Assembly (NCBI GenBank): GCA_021396245.1
Contig: WNYE01000065.1
Coordinates: 62,001 to 126,000, forward strand
Source of the DNA: Sporothrix humicola
Lineage: Eukaryota; Ascomycota; Sordariomycetes; Ophiostomatales; Ophiostomataceae
DNA length: 64,000 nt
Direction of reading: 5' to 3'
Shown here: positions 9,096 to 18,964 of the stretch, one piece after another
Layout of the letters: each line of letters starts with the position of its first letter
How positions within the stretch are numbered: the stretch's first letter is position 1
Translations under genes and position numbers: made by a program
The notes under the pieces: generated by a model
Databases searched by the model: none
Told to the model about the DNA's origin: nothing
Seen by the model: only the letters and a program-made list of their open reading frames with translations

Positions 9096-10907
9096 CTACA
9101 GCTTGGGCATCGACAGGGCCCGCGACACCTCTTCCGCGCCACGAATGCCCGACCGCAACGCGCCGTCCATGTAGCCCTTCCACTCGAAAGCGGTCTCGGT
9201 GCCGACAAAGTGGACTTTGCCATGGACACTCCTCAGAGCGTGCTCGTACTGGGTCATGGCGCCCGGTGGCGCGGCAGGACACGGGCAGCCCTGGGCCCAC
9301 TGGTCGCTGGCCCACTCGTGCTCTTCGAAGCCAACCGGCTCGGGCACACTTCCCGCGGGAAGACGGGCCCCCAGCGTGGCCTTGACCTGGTCGACGACGG
9401 CCTTGAAGCGGGCTTCCTTGGTGAGCTTGGACAGCTCTTTGCCTGCGTCGCCGGCACAGAAGCAGGTCAGCGAGAACTGGCCCTTGGCGTCGACACTGGA
9501 ATCACGCGTCACTGAGACGGGTGCGTCCTTGACAAACGACTGCAGCATGCCGCACAGACCGGACTCGCGCCACCAGGGCCGGTCGTAGCGGACAATGACC
9601 TTGTTGATGTACCCCAGCTTGTTGATGTTGGCGAGAGCGGCCTTGGCGGCAGGGAGAGGCGGTGCAAACTGGATCTCCTTGTAGAGAGGAGTGGGCACAG
9701 ACACGACGACGCGTTTGCAGACGAAATCGCCGCGGGCCGACACAACGCGGACGTTGCCAGAGTCGGTCTGGGTGATAGAACGGACCGGCGAAGACAACAG
9801 CAGCGAGTCCTTTGTGAGAAGTGAGGCTAGACCAATTGACAGGCTCTGTGTGCCACGCTCAAAGCGCAGATACTGTCCGCCATTCTTCTGGTCCGACCGC
9901 ATCTGCAGCAGACCGCCGCCGCTCTTGCAGTAATTCAGAAAGAAGAGGGCGCTGCAGTCCTTGGGCTCCATGCCCAGCATGGCACGCGTCCAGACCGTCG
10001 CCGAAGCAAGAGCAGTTGGGCCACCGCCGACCGACTTGATCCACTGCTCGAACGTCATGCTGTCCAAATGCCCGCCGGTGCGCACAGGGTCGTGGATGTC
10101 CAAGGCCTGGCACGCCTTTTCGGTTGCGTCTCTCAGAGCCACCATATCGTCAACGCCGCCAGCCGTGGCCAGTCCAGACGGGACAGTGCCATACGGAAAC
10201 TGGGAGACACTTGCGTCGCGGTCCTGCTGCACGACATTGCCTGTTGTGTTTTGGACCACCAGCTTGAGACCCAGAGCTTGGGAGAGAGCATGCACCTCGC
10301 TCTGGTTCGTGTCGTTGATCCACGCCGCGCCGCGGTCCACAAACTTGCCGTCGCCGTCCGCCTGCTCGACCGACCACGTCTTGCCACCGACACGATCGCG
10401 GGCTTCGACGACAGCCACCGAGTGGCCGGCCTTTTGCAGATCATAGGCCGTCTTGAGCCCGCTCAGGCCGGCGCCGACAACAACCACGTCCACTTCTCTG
10501 AGAGGTTGCTGTGGAATGGCCAGATATGCCTCGACCTCAAACTTGAATGCAGGGCGCGCGAGACACGGCACAGGCACAAGCGTCGTCGCCGGCCGGTGGC
10601 CCTTGAGGAAGACGACAAGCGGCTCGACGTGCATGCGGTTGTTGGGGTCGTAGTCGACAATGTAGTACACCAGCTTGATGATGTCCTTGACGGTGGCACC
10701 CGCTGCTTCGAGACAGCGTTGAAGGGACGCAAACGCCACGGCCATCTGCTCGCGTGGGTCCTCGGGGATGCGGCCGTACTCGTCGATGCCGACCTGGCCG
10801 GCCGTCATGACAACCCGCGACGGGCCCAACACGCTCGCCACATGCGAGAACGTCGGCCGGCTGTCGAACAGCTTGTGCGGGTCCGAAGTGACGACGACTG
10901 GTTTCAT
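9096..10907 (-). CDS. RidA-like domain fused to flavin monoamine oxidase
   Basis: Single exon, 603 aa. Residues 1 to about 130 form a RidA/YjgF/YER057c-type domain, ending in the VPVPCLARPAFKFEVEAYLA strand typical of the family C-terminus. Residues ~138-603 form a flavin amine oxidase: VVVVGAGLSG near 141-150 binds FAD, ARDRVGG follows, and the C-terminus has PPGAMTQYEHALR and HFVGTETAFEWKGYMDGA as in MAO enzymes. Cys541 in QGCPCPAAPPG aligns with the cysteine that covalently holds FAD in animal MAO. Amine oxidases release imines and H2O2; classical RidA hydrolyses reactive imines/enamines, so the fusion is chemically logical. However, the RidA catalytic arginine (PARS-type motif) is replaced by threonine: PATT at 106-109, Thr108. 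This domain therefore belongs with Arg-less Rid proteins and may act differently. The gene is divergent from an AmdR-like regulator. Confidence 0.92.
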   Translation of the reverse strand: MKPVVVTSDPHKLFDSRPTFSHVASVLGPSRVVMTAGQVGIDEYGRIPEDPREQMAVAFASLQRCLEAAGATVKDIIKLVYYIVDYDPNNRMHVEPLVVFLKGHRPATTLVPVPCLARPAFKFEVEAYLAIPQQPLREVDVVVVGAGLSGLKTAYDLQKAGHSVAVVEARDRVGGKTWSVEQADGDGKFVDRGAAWINDTNQSEVHALSQALGLKLVVQNTTGNVVQQDRDASVSQFPYGTVPSGLATAGGVDDMVALRDATEKACQALDIHDPVRTGGHLDSMTFEQWIKSVGGGPTALASATVWTRAMLGMEPKDCSALFFLNYCKSGGGLLQMRSDQKNGGQYLRFERGTQSLSIGLASLLTKDSLLLSSPVRSITQTDSGNVRVVSARGDFVCKRVVVSVPTPLYKEIQFAPPLPAAKAALANINKLGYINKVIVRYDRPWWRESGLCGMLQSFVKDAPVSVTRDSSVDAKGQFSLTCFCAGDAGKELSKLTKEARFKAVVDQVKATLGARLPAGSVPEPVGFEEHEWASDQWAQGCPCPAAPPGAMTQYEHALRSVHGKVHFVGTETAFEWKGYMDGALRSGIRGAEEVSRALSMPKL

Positions 10908-11728
10908 TTTGGGGAGGAGGAGGTGACGGTGACGATATCGGGAATGGCGTTGAGGGATACTCTCTGTCTATCTGGGGAACAAATATGATAAACAGTCGAG
11001 GTTGACGATGAGTATCGTCTGTCTTGGCGGGTGCTCCTCCATCTTCTTGCTTTTAAGCAAGGCGATCTTCTTTTCTGTTGGGCATGCTGACAGATGTCGC
11101 ACTTGCACTTTGCACCGCACTTCTCGCGGCTCGCATCACCGCCAGTTCGTTGGCCGAATGCCGTTTCTCGTCTGCGAGATGCGTGGCCGATGTCTTGCCG
11201 ATGCTGGTTCACATGTTCGCTTCCTGCATGTCCCTGCGTCTTTCTGCACAAGCGTGTAAGTCGTGACATTGCGACACTCGGAACTCGTGTCAGAAGGAAG
11301 TCAGTTCCGAGATGCGGGCAGGGGCCACACTCTAAAAAGGTGGTCGCTGACACGCGCTAACGACCGCTAAAGGGCGGAGCTGACCCCCCTGACAGGTCCC
11401 TTATCGTTAGTGCGGTTAGGGCGTGTTGAGTCTCCATTGGGGAGCAAATGTTTTGTCATATCTCACTCGCGATCACAGGCGAGAAAAAAACAAAAAAAAG
11501 AGACGAAGAAACATATCCGTTATCGTTAGGGTTCTTATCAATAAACGGGCTTGATTCGTTTTGTCTTTTTTTCCCCCAACGTCAGACTGAAGCAAGGTCT
11601 TCGCATCCGACGGCGATGTAAACAGGATCTTGTCTGGCCTTGACAATCTTCAGCACCGGGACACTCCACTCAATTCAACGTCATTCTTCTTCCCCACCTT
11701 TGCCCTCACGACCTCCCCCGTCTCAACC
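10908..11728. promoter_or_regulatory. divergent promoter region, RidA-amine oxidase / Zn2Cys6 factor
   Basis: About 820 bp between two head-to-head genes, with no gene inside. It contains two CGCTAA words 10 bp apart (11355-11360, 11365-11370) and a ten-base word TTATCGTTAG at 11401-11410 repeated at 11520-11529. Its complement contains CGATAA, a fungal GATA-factor (HGATAR) match, so nitrogen control by an AreA-type factor is possible but unproven. Confidence 0.45.
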
Positions 11729-13942
11729 ATGACCTACAGCACACCTCCGGCCAGCACCCACTCCAGCATGCGCGCCTCCCCTGCTTCGGCGTCGTCATCG
11801 CGGCGACAACAGATGCACTCGTGCGATGTCTGCCGGCGCCGCAAAGTCCGCTGCGACTCGGTCGATGAAGCACCCTGTAGTGCCTGCAAGAAGGCTGCTG
11901 TCGATTGCCGCTTCACGGTCGGCTGGCGGCGACAACGACGGCAGCCAAGGCCAGGGCCAGGGCCAACCCGGACATCGCGGTCACAGCAACAGCCACAACG
12001 CCTTTCCACACCGTCGTCATCTCCAGCTGGTCTGAGCTCGAGCGAGACACACTCGAGCCTGGCCGTCGAGGCGCCTGATACTGTCGACACCGTTGCGCCG
12101 CCCGAGTCTGAGGTCGCCCTCTCCATCAACATTGCCGAGAACGGCCTGATGCGCTTCTTCCGTGATGGCTTGTCATCGTCGGCCTGGGGGGTGTTTGATC
12201 TTCCCGACAATGTTCGGGTGACATACATGGGCACGCACATCTCCAACATGACACACCTGATCAAGCTGGACCGTCCTCGACCGCAGTACCTGGTCTACCC
12301 TTACCCACAAATCCGGCCGCCACTGTCCTGTCAACAGGCACAGCAGATGCGCGCTGAAGGGGGACAAGACAGCTCAAGCAAAGAAGCCAATGCTGCCTCC
12401 TCCGCTTCATCATTCCCGGCCAACGGCTACCCAGCCGCCGTCGTCCGCGACATTAACTCGTTCCCCGAAAAAGAGATCCGCGACGACTTTATCGACGCCT
12501 ATTTTGAAAAGGTCAACCCATACTTTCCCGTCGTCGACGAGGCCGATTTCCGCGCACGATATGCCGATCCGGACAACCAACCCGCACTTGTTCTGTTGCA
12601 CTCTGTCTTGCTGGTCGGTGCCCACGTCTCGTCCCATGCCAAAGCTGTGCATGCCCGGCACATAGTCAAGGCTGTTCTCTTCAGACGCGCCAAGTGTGTC
12701 TTTGATATGCGCCACGAACACGACCGCCTCCATCTCGTGCAGGCGGCTCTCTTATTTACATGGCACCTACAGAACGGCGACACGGCCAGCTCCAACAGCT
12801 TCTACTGGCTCGGCGTGGCCTGCCGCATTGCCTACGGGATCGGTATGCACCGTGATCTCATGAAGGATCCACTTGAACCTGGACGTATGCCCATCCAAGA
12901 TCGAAGGCTATGGCGCAGAATTTGGTGGACTCTCTTTGGGGCGGAGGTGCTGTCGGCCCTCGAGCACGGCCGGCCCTCGGCTATTCGGAAGGAAGACTTT
13001 GACCAGGAGCCCTTGTGTCTTGAAGACTTCCGCGAGGTCTCGGGCCGCATCAACCCCCGAGTGCAGTTCACATACTGTCTGCGGCAGATGGAGCTGTGTC
13101 TTATTGCACTAGACGTGATCAATCTCAGTGCACCAGGCGTGGCACGAGTTTTGCGAGGAAACGATTTGCGGCGACGGACAGACGAGCTGAATGCACAGCT
13201 GGTGAGATGGATGTTAACCCTGTCGTCATCATCCCTGAATTCGGGCAGGACGGATGCCTTTGGCGACATTTACCTCCGTCTCAACTACCACACCCTTGTC
13301 ATCCACCTCTACCGGTTGACTCTATCAGGAGACTCGTCCGTCGACTCTGGTCCTGCTGACTCTTTCGAGGAGAATGCCCGTCGTGTGGGCAGCAGTGCCA
13401 GCGGCGACATTGTCTCTTGCTTTGAGACACTCTACGAGAAGAACATGTTGGCCCAGTGTCCATGCAATGCCGTCACAGCGTTGACTGCTGCTGCCATCCA
13501 AATCGGCAAGGACGTGCAGCACTCCTTGGGTTCATTGGGCGGCGAAGGCAGCGGCACTTGCAACACAATGCTGGCTGTCAGTGGACTGGGTCTGCTGGAC
13601 CGCGTCTGTGTGGCTGCCGAGCACCTGTCCGTCTTTTGGCCAAACGTCGAGGGCGTCCGCAAGGTCTTCCGAAGTCTCTTTGAGCGGTTTACCACGGCAC
13701 TACACGGCATCCAGATGCAACAAGAACAGCAACAGGCACTCCAGGGCCATGGAGACGAGCACATAGGCAGTGTCAGCCTGTGCCCGTCCGCTGCGGCCAT
13801 CAACACGACGTCCATGCTGGAAGACAGCTTTGGCGGTGTTGACTGGACGGACATTCTGGGCTTGACATGGCAAGTTGGACATGATCACAATATGCAGGAT
13901 GCCAGCCAGACCTGGGACGCTTCCTTGTTTGGCCTTGACTGA
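11729..13942 (+). CDS. Zn2Cys6 transcription factor, AmdR/CTF1-like
   Basis: Single exon, 737 aa from the first in-frame ATG at 11729. The zinc cluster is near the N-terminus: Cys32, 35, 42, 50, 53 and 60 (CX2CX6CX7CX2CX6C), followed by a basic stretch (GWRRQRRQPRPG). A Ser/Gln-rich linker leads to the fungal-specific regulatory domain, recognised by DAYFEKVNPYFPVVDEADF (about 265-285), the LLFTWHLQNGD...YWLGVACRIAYGIGMHRD core and RRLWRRIWWTLFGAEVLSAL. The overall arrangement resembles AmdR and cutinase/fatty-acid regulators such as CTF1 and FarA. AmdR controls acetamidase and omega-amino-acid use in Aspergillus, and here the next gene (convergent, 90 nt away) is an amidase while the divergent neighbour is an amine oxidase. 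A role in controlling this block is inferred from position and family resemblance only. AATAAA occurs at 13961. Confidence 0.9.
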   Translation: MTYSTPPASTHSSMRASPASASSSRRQQMHSCDVCRRRKVRCDSVDEAPCSACKKAAVDCRFTVGWRRQRRQPRPGPGPTRTSRSQQQPQRLSTPSSSPAGLSSSETHSSLAVEAPDTVDTVAPPESEVALSINIAENGLMRFFRDGLSSSAWGVFDLPDNVRVTYMGTHISNMTHLIKLDRPRPQYLVYPYPQIRPPLSCQQAQQMRAEGGQDSSSKEANAASSASSFPANGYPAAVVRDINSFPEKEIRDDFIDAYFEKVNPYFPVVDEADFRARYADPDNQPALVLLHSVLLVGAHVSSHAKAVHARHIVKAVLFRRAKCVFDMRHEHDRLHLVQAALLFTWHLQNGDTASSNSFYWLGVACRIAYGIGMHRDLMKDPLEPGRMPIQDRRLWRRIWWTLFGAEVLSALEHGRPSAIRKEDFDQEPLCLEDFREVSGRINPRVQFTYCLRQMELCLIALDVINLSAPGVARVLRGNDLRRRTDELNAQLVRWMLTLSSSSLNSGRTDAFGDIYLRLNYHTLVIHLYRLTLSGDSSVDSGPADSFEENARRVGSSASGDIVSCFETLYEKNMLAQCPCNAVTALTAAAIQIGKDVQHSLGSLGGEGSGTCNTMLAVSGLGLLDRVCVAAEHLSVFWPNVEGVRKVFRSLFERFTTALHGIQMQQEQQQALQGHGDEHIGSVSLCPSAAAINTTSMLEDSFGGVDWTDILGLTWQVGHDHNMQDASQTWDASLFGLD

Positions 13943-14032
13943 TAGGCCATTATGATAATGAATAAAAGAACTGGTTAGAATGAAAACTCTATTGAAGCTC
14001 ATGTACGACTACAGGTTCACCTATTTTCTGGT

Positions 14033-15789
14033 TCATGCCCCGACTCCATTGACAACCCCATCCACCACCTCTGTCACCGACAACAAATCTTCGTCCTGGT
14101 ACGGCTGCTTGACAATCTGGACGCACACCGGCTGGTTCTTCCACAATTCAGGGTCGTCTACAATGCTAGAATTAGTATGAGATGGCTTCAGGGATAGGTA
14201 GAGAATACTCACAGATCTCATAATTCATCTTGTCAAAGGGCGTGTTGGTCCGTGGCGTGTAGTCGACGTCTTTGGGATCCTTTGTGGCATCAATTTTGAA
14301 TTTCTTGACGGGCAGAATCGTCGACGGGTAGTCCAAGATGTTCCACATGGAAAAGTAGCCCCACCACACGGGAAACTCGTGCGGGAAACCAGCCGACGGT
14401 GCACACGGGCAAAGAAGAGCATCGATCGGCCGGCCAGTCCCTGTTTTCTCTTTCGTGGCCGTCCACGCCTCGTTAAACTGTTTGCGGATGGCGCCCTGCC
14501 GCGTGTTGAGCTTGTACAACTCAGGTGTCGTCAGCTCCTTGATCTCGTACAAGTCTGTGTAGAACGAGAAGTTTTCTGTCAAGGGCTCATTGCCGGAGGC
14601 CACGAGGGCTCTCGTCTCCTTGGCACCAGTCTGGAAATACAGTTTCCACGTCGTCTGGGCCACTTCCCACAGGTCCATGGGCGGCTCAAATTCAATAACT
14701 TCATGGCCGGCCGCCTTCAAAGCTTGGGCTGTCTCGTCGAGTGATCTACGGACCGGTGGCTGCGGCCGGACCACGCCGTCATCTCTCAGGATACCAAAAC
14801 ACAGCTTTGGCGGCAGGAACACGGCCTCTTTCCAAGGAAATGGCACACATGTTGGGTCGTAGCCAATGTACTCGTAGTGTTGCAGCAGAATCTTGGTCAC
14901 AAGTCGAAGATCGGCCGCACTATGGCAGGTGGGACCACACGAGACTTTGATTGAGACCTGGCCGGGAGCTGATGTTGTCAGACCGCCTTTGGGAATACGT
15001 TCAGATGATGGGCGGATAGCATACAACCCGTTGAACGTTCCCGGTGCACGGATACTGCCGCCAATGTCAGTCGACGGACAGAACGGCGAGCCGTGCATCC
15101 CCACCAGAGCGCCGTCGCCGCCAGAGGATCCACCGGCCGAGAAACCACGATGGAAAGGGTTGTCCGTCCGGCCCCACAGGTTGCTGACCGTCTGCAGCAT
15201 CATGCCGGTTTGGGGCATTGTCGTGCGGGCAAAAGGCACAGCGCCGGCCGTGTAGAGGACCCGAAAGATGGATGCGTCCATGTCGGCAATGTTGTCGTGC
15301 CAGGCGATCGCTGCAAATGTCGCCGCCTTGCCCTTCATCATGAGCTGGTCCTTGATGGCGACTGGCAGGCCGTGTAGCGGGCCGACCGGCTTGCCTGTCT
15401 TCTTCAGGACGTCATCGAGTTCGGCGGCGCGTTGCAGTGCCTCTTCAAAAAAGTAGTCTGTCAAGCAGTTGACCTGGGGCAGTTAGCGGAACGATTTTCC
15501 AGAATAGTCACCCCGGTTCACATACACATTGATGAGCAATGGCTGCTCTGGCACAAAAGGCCTCGGTAACCTCGACTGATGTGAGTTCGCCCGTCTGAAG
15601 CTGCTTGACGAGAGCATCGGCTGTTTGTTCTGTCAAAAACAACTGCCGTTCTGTCAACAGGCCACATGATCGAGGAATGTCAGTGACGTCGGTGATGGAC
15701 TCGTCTGGTGGTGAGGACAGCCGCCACTTGTCTGGGATGGCCTTGAGCACATTGGCCTGGCAGGTGGAGGCAATGCTTTGCCAGTCCAT
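14033..15789 (-). CDS. amidase-signature-family hydrolase (acetamidase-like)
   Basis: Three exons, 15789-15526, 15473-14213 and 14157-14033, giving 549 aa; both introns are short (52 and 55 nt). Splicing rebuilds AIAHQCVNCLTDYFFEEAL and EIYDPELWKNQPVCVQ, which are family-typical sequences, so the model is secure. The amidase-signature triad is complete: Lys129 (VAIKD), cis-Ser204 (GGSSGG) and nucleophile Ser228 (DIGGSIRAP); the spacings of 75 and 24 residues equal those of FAAH. Such fungal enzymes (AmdS relatives) hydrolyse short amides, aryl amides or fatty-acid amides in the cytosol. No signal peptide is visible. It is convergent with the AmdR-like factor and divergent from the cyclase gene, supporting a shared role in amide use; the true substrate cannot be read from sequence. 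Confidence 0.93.
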
Positions 15790-16873
15790 ATTGTGTGTGG
15801 TGGAGCAAGAGTAAGAGTTGAAGCTGGATTTGATTGCTGGATTTGATGTCTGATTCTGCTCTGTTTACCTCTTCTGTTATTTCGTTTGATTTTCCTACCC
15901 TGAAGAACGGCCCATCAACGGCCAAAGCTTCATGTACTCCAAGCTCTGATACTAGATAGATATACAACATGCATATCTCTTCTGCAATCGGAAGCTGTTA
16001 ACAGTTATCGGGTCGATTGTTAGGGACTTGTGTTCCTGGCGCTGGACGGCGCTGGACGGCCGGAACTCGGAACCCGCGCGATAGCTAAGGATCGGACCCC
16101 TCACCTCCTAACAGTGCTGGGGGATGGCGGCGTTACAGCAAGTGTGCCGCTAACGCCATAGCCTTATCCAAAGACAAAACTTGATCGGGCAGACACCAGT
16201 TGGAAAGCAATGAAAAAGGAACTGACGACGTAGAGGCTCGGTATTGGAGAGCAATTCGAATTGTTTACTTCGCCTCGTGAGTGCGGAGCTGTTAAGCCGC
16301 TGCAGCTGCAGAATGAGGGGAAGCGAGACAAAGTGAGCGCGGAAATCAGGATGATCACCGAAATTAATGGCAAGCCATTAGCAAATTGTATGCACGAGTA
16401 AGACTAGTTTGAATTCATGGTTGAATATGAGTTCGAATGCACAGACTCGGAAGGCATTGATATGACGTATCTGGGGAAAACTTGAATATCCCGAGCCTCA
16501 TGGTGAGTACTCCGTATTGGATACCGAATCAGGAAACAAAACAAACCCCTCTTTCACAGTTCGACGTCGATTGGCAAAAGAGACGTTTCTCCACAGCACC
16601 ACCTCGGAAGACAGCTTCCACTCCGTGTGAGTGGACATATCAGATGAGCATATCGGTGCCGTCGTGAGTTCCGGATGCCGACTACAACAGTGAGAGACAA
16701 GATGCAAGTCGATGTCTGTAACTGACTCGATCAATCTGGAACTAAAAGGGTACTTCCAGGTCCATGATAAAAAGGCCATGTCAAACTGGAGTCTCAGGCA
16801 TCAGTTCACGGCCGAAGCAATCATTGAAAGCAACCCAAAATAATTATCAACACCTCATCTCACTCTACCCCAC
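15790..16873. promoter_or_regulatory. divergent promoter region, amidase / cyclase-family hydrolase
   Basis: About 1.08 kb between head-to-head genes. It contains CGCTAA at 16148-16153 followed 9 bp later by CCTTATC (16162-16168), the same pair of words seen in other promoters of the window. No gene is supported inside. Confidence 0.4.
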
Positions 16874-17911
16874 ATGCCTCGTGTGCAAGATCCGAAGTAT
16901 CTGCCCTGGGATCCACAAAACGACGTCTTCCCCGCGCGCAAAGACCTGCCACGCATCTCAAGAGAAGACATCTCTGTTCCCATCGGTGCTGCGTGGGTCT
17001 GGGGTCAAGATGACCAGCTGGGCCGTCTGAACTTATTGACACCCGAGCGCGTGGCTACGGCAACACGCGAGCAGATTGTGACGGGGACATCTGCACGTGT
17101 TGACCTTCCGCTGGATGTGCCCAAGCATCCAAGTTGGGAAAGAGAACCCTTTGTGCACAACATCAAGGTCATTCTGGGTGAAGGAGGCATTGGCCACGAC
17201 GACACTTACAGCCTCAACACACAGTCCGGCACACAATGGGACGGCTTCCGGCATGTCTCATATGGGGACACTGGACTGTTCTACAACGGAACGACGGCTG
17301 ACGATATTCAAAACTCGCAATCTCCAGGCGGCATCCATCATTGGAGCACACGTGCTCTTGCCGGCCGGGGTGTCCTGTTGGACTACCGTGCGTATGCAGA
17401 CAGCCAGGGCATCAGGTATGATTCTGCCTCGTCTCATTCCATCTCCTATGATGACCTCGTTGCCTGTGGGAAGCATCAAGGCATCGACATCCGTCCATCC
17501 CAACAAGGCGGCGACGTTCGTCCTGGGGACTTTCTCTTTATCCGCTCTGGCTTTGTTGAAGACTACTACAAGAGGACAGACGACGAGAACGAGGCCATTG
17601 GCAACCGCTCATCACCGCAATGGGCGGGTGTCTCCCAAGAAGAGGCCATGATTGACTGGCTGCACGACTGCTACTTTGCCGCCGTTGCTGGAGACGCGCC
17701 TGCGTTCGAGGTCTGGCCGACAGGCGAGTCGTACAAGTTGCACGAGTATCTGCTACCTCTCTGGGGCTGTCCCATTGGAGAAATGTTTGACCTGGAAGGC
17801 GTGGCTAAGCTGGCGAGGGAGCACAACCGATGGACGTTCTTCTTTTGCACGGCACCGGCCAACTGTCCTGGCGGCGTCGGAAGTCACGTCAACGGGACTG
17901 CAATATTTTAG
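16874..17911 (+). CDS. cyclase-family hydrolase (PF04199; isatin hydrolase/kynurenine formamidase-like)
   Basis: Single exon, 345 aa, starting MPRVQDPKYLPWDPQ. The protein matches the fungal putative-cyclase family in order of motifs: WGQDDQLGRLNLLTPERV near residue 47, QSGTQWDGFRHVSYGD near 115-130, and ALAGRGVLLDYRAYA followed by FLFIRSGFVEDYY. Bacterial members (isatin hydrolase, kynurenine formamidase) are metal-dependent and open cyclic or linear amide bonds using HxGTHxDxPxH; here the same segment reads QSGTQWDGFRH, keeping Asp and the last His but with Gln at the other two ligand positions. My recollection is that such Gln variants occur in fungal relatives, but I cannot check it. No signal peptide. 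It shares a promoter region with the amidase and precedes a transporter on the same strand, which suggests lactam/amide hydrolysis. Confidence 0.82.
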   Translation: MPRVQDPKYLPWDPQNDVFPARKDLPRISREDISVPIGAAWVWGQDDQLGRLNLLTPERVATATREQIVTGTSARVDLPLDVPKHPSWEREPFVHNIKVILGEGGIGHDDTYSLNTQSGTQWDGFRHVSYGDTGLFYNGTTADDIQNSQSPGGIHHWSTRALAGRGVLLDYRAYADSQGIRYDSASSHSISYDDLVACGKHQGIDIRPSQQGGDVRPGDFLFIRSGFVEDYYKRTDDENEAIGNRSSPQWAGVSQEEAMIDWLHDCYFAAVAGDAPAFEVWPTGESYKLHEYLLPLWGCPIGEMFDLEGVAKLAREHNRWTFFFCTAPANCPGGVGSHVNGTAIF

Positions 17912-18402
17912 AGGGCTGAAGCACCATGATAGAACCTGTTCAATAATTTATTCCGTATTTGTTGATGCAGTGATGCAGTGATATCGTTGTAAGTGCAAGT
18001 GGTGCTTTGATTGTCATTTTAATGATTGGACTCTTCCCTGTACGCCGTACCTTGATTGTTTGTTTCTCGATATATTGCTTCTCATGTCCATTGATGTGGC
18101 CTCCATGTCGTGCAGTTGTCCGGAGGATGCAGAGAGTTAACATTGTAATCTTCGCTATCCAATCGTGACGCCGTCATCACCAACGATAAGGTTGCCCGAA
18201 CAAGTGCCCTAGGCGCTAGCAGCTAGCAGCTCGCTAACTCCACTAACACCCGCTAAGATGCACAAGCACTGCCGCTAAGTCTACCCACTGCCCACCGCTG
18301 CACGCTGACATCAAACTGCCTAAACCGGCGTAAACACCCACTGCAACCCCTCTTTTTCGGAACTCGCCAGTACCGAAGGGCACCCAACAACACAGTAAGA
18401 AC

Positions 18403-18517
18403 GGTATCTTGAGCATCTCCGTTGTATGCCAGTAATGTCCCACCTGTATCTCGGTATCTCTAGGTATCTCCAGGTATCTGACTCGAGTGCCAAAGATATC
18501 ACAGATATCACTAGTAT
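18403..18517. promoter_or_regulatory. array of TATC (GATA-core) words
   Basis: At least eight TATC words (GATA on the other strand) lie within about 115 bp. Four of them (18447, 18455, 18465, 18475) sit at 8-10 bp spacing in a degenerate TATCTCxxGG tandem pattern. Most are GATAC or GATAT rather than the HGATAR consensus of AreA, so this may be a simple repeat or a site for a different GATA-type or MYB-like factor. Confidence 0.4.
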
Positions 18518-18733
18518 CTCTGCAGATCCGAGCCTCCGGTGGAGAGCAGATCCGTCGCACACGTCTCACTGCATGTTGTTTCTCCCCCGCATATTCTGTG
18601 CTGGTGGTATCTGTGATTTCAACCAAAAACTGGCATACAGAGAGTGCCAGGTGCATGTTGTAGAAGTTGGTTGATGCAGCAGGGTTGATCACAGGATAAG
18701 ACAGGAGACAGAACACGGTGATCACTTCCAAGT

Positions 18734-18739
18734 TATAAA
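18734..18739 (+). promoter_or_regulatory. TATA box upstream of the UNC93-like gene
   Basis: TATAAA in the sequence CCAAGTTATAAACCGCG, followed by a C/T-rich stretch up to the start codon 226 nt downstream. This is a good core-promoter candidate, not experimentally supported. Confidence 0.4.
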
Positions 18740-18964
18740 CCGCGTGGCATCACGGCCTCTTTTTTTCTCACCGCTCACCTTTCGATTGTCTCCATCTTCT
18801 CCATCTTCCGCCTCTTTCCTTTTTGATTTCTCCACATCTCCTTCGTTCTTGCCTTCCCCATTTCTTTAAAGTTGACCAGTAGTCACTTTCATATTACGGA
18901 GTGTTTACTTCTTCCTTGCTCGTCCTCGCCATTTAAGTCTACCATCACGCGACCCTGGGGCACA

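Larger units (their letters stand above)
17912..18964. promoter_or_regulatory. promoter region of the UNC93-like transporter
   Basis: About 1.05 kb with no gene. It holds CGATAAG (18184-18190), three CGCTAA words (18232, 18251, 18273), a dense TATC/GATA array (annotated separately) and a TATAAA box at 18734-18739, 226 nt before the start codon. The concentration of recognisable elements is higher than in most intergenic stretches here. Confidence 0.45.
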
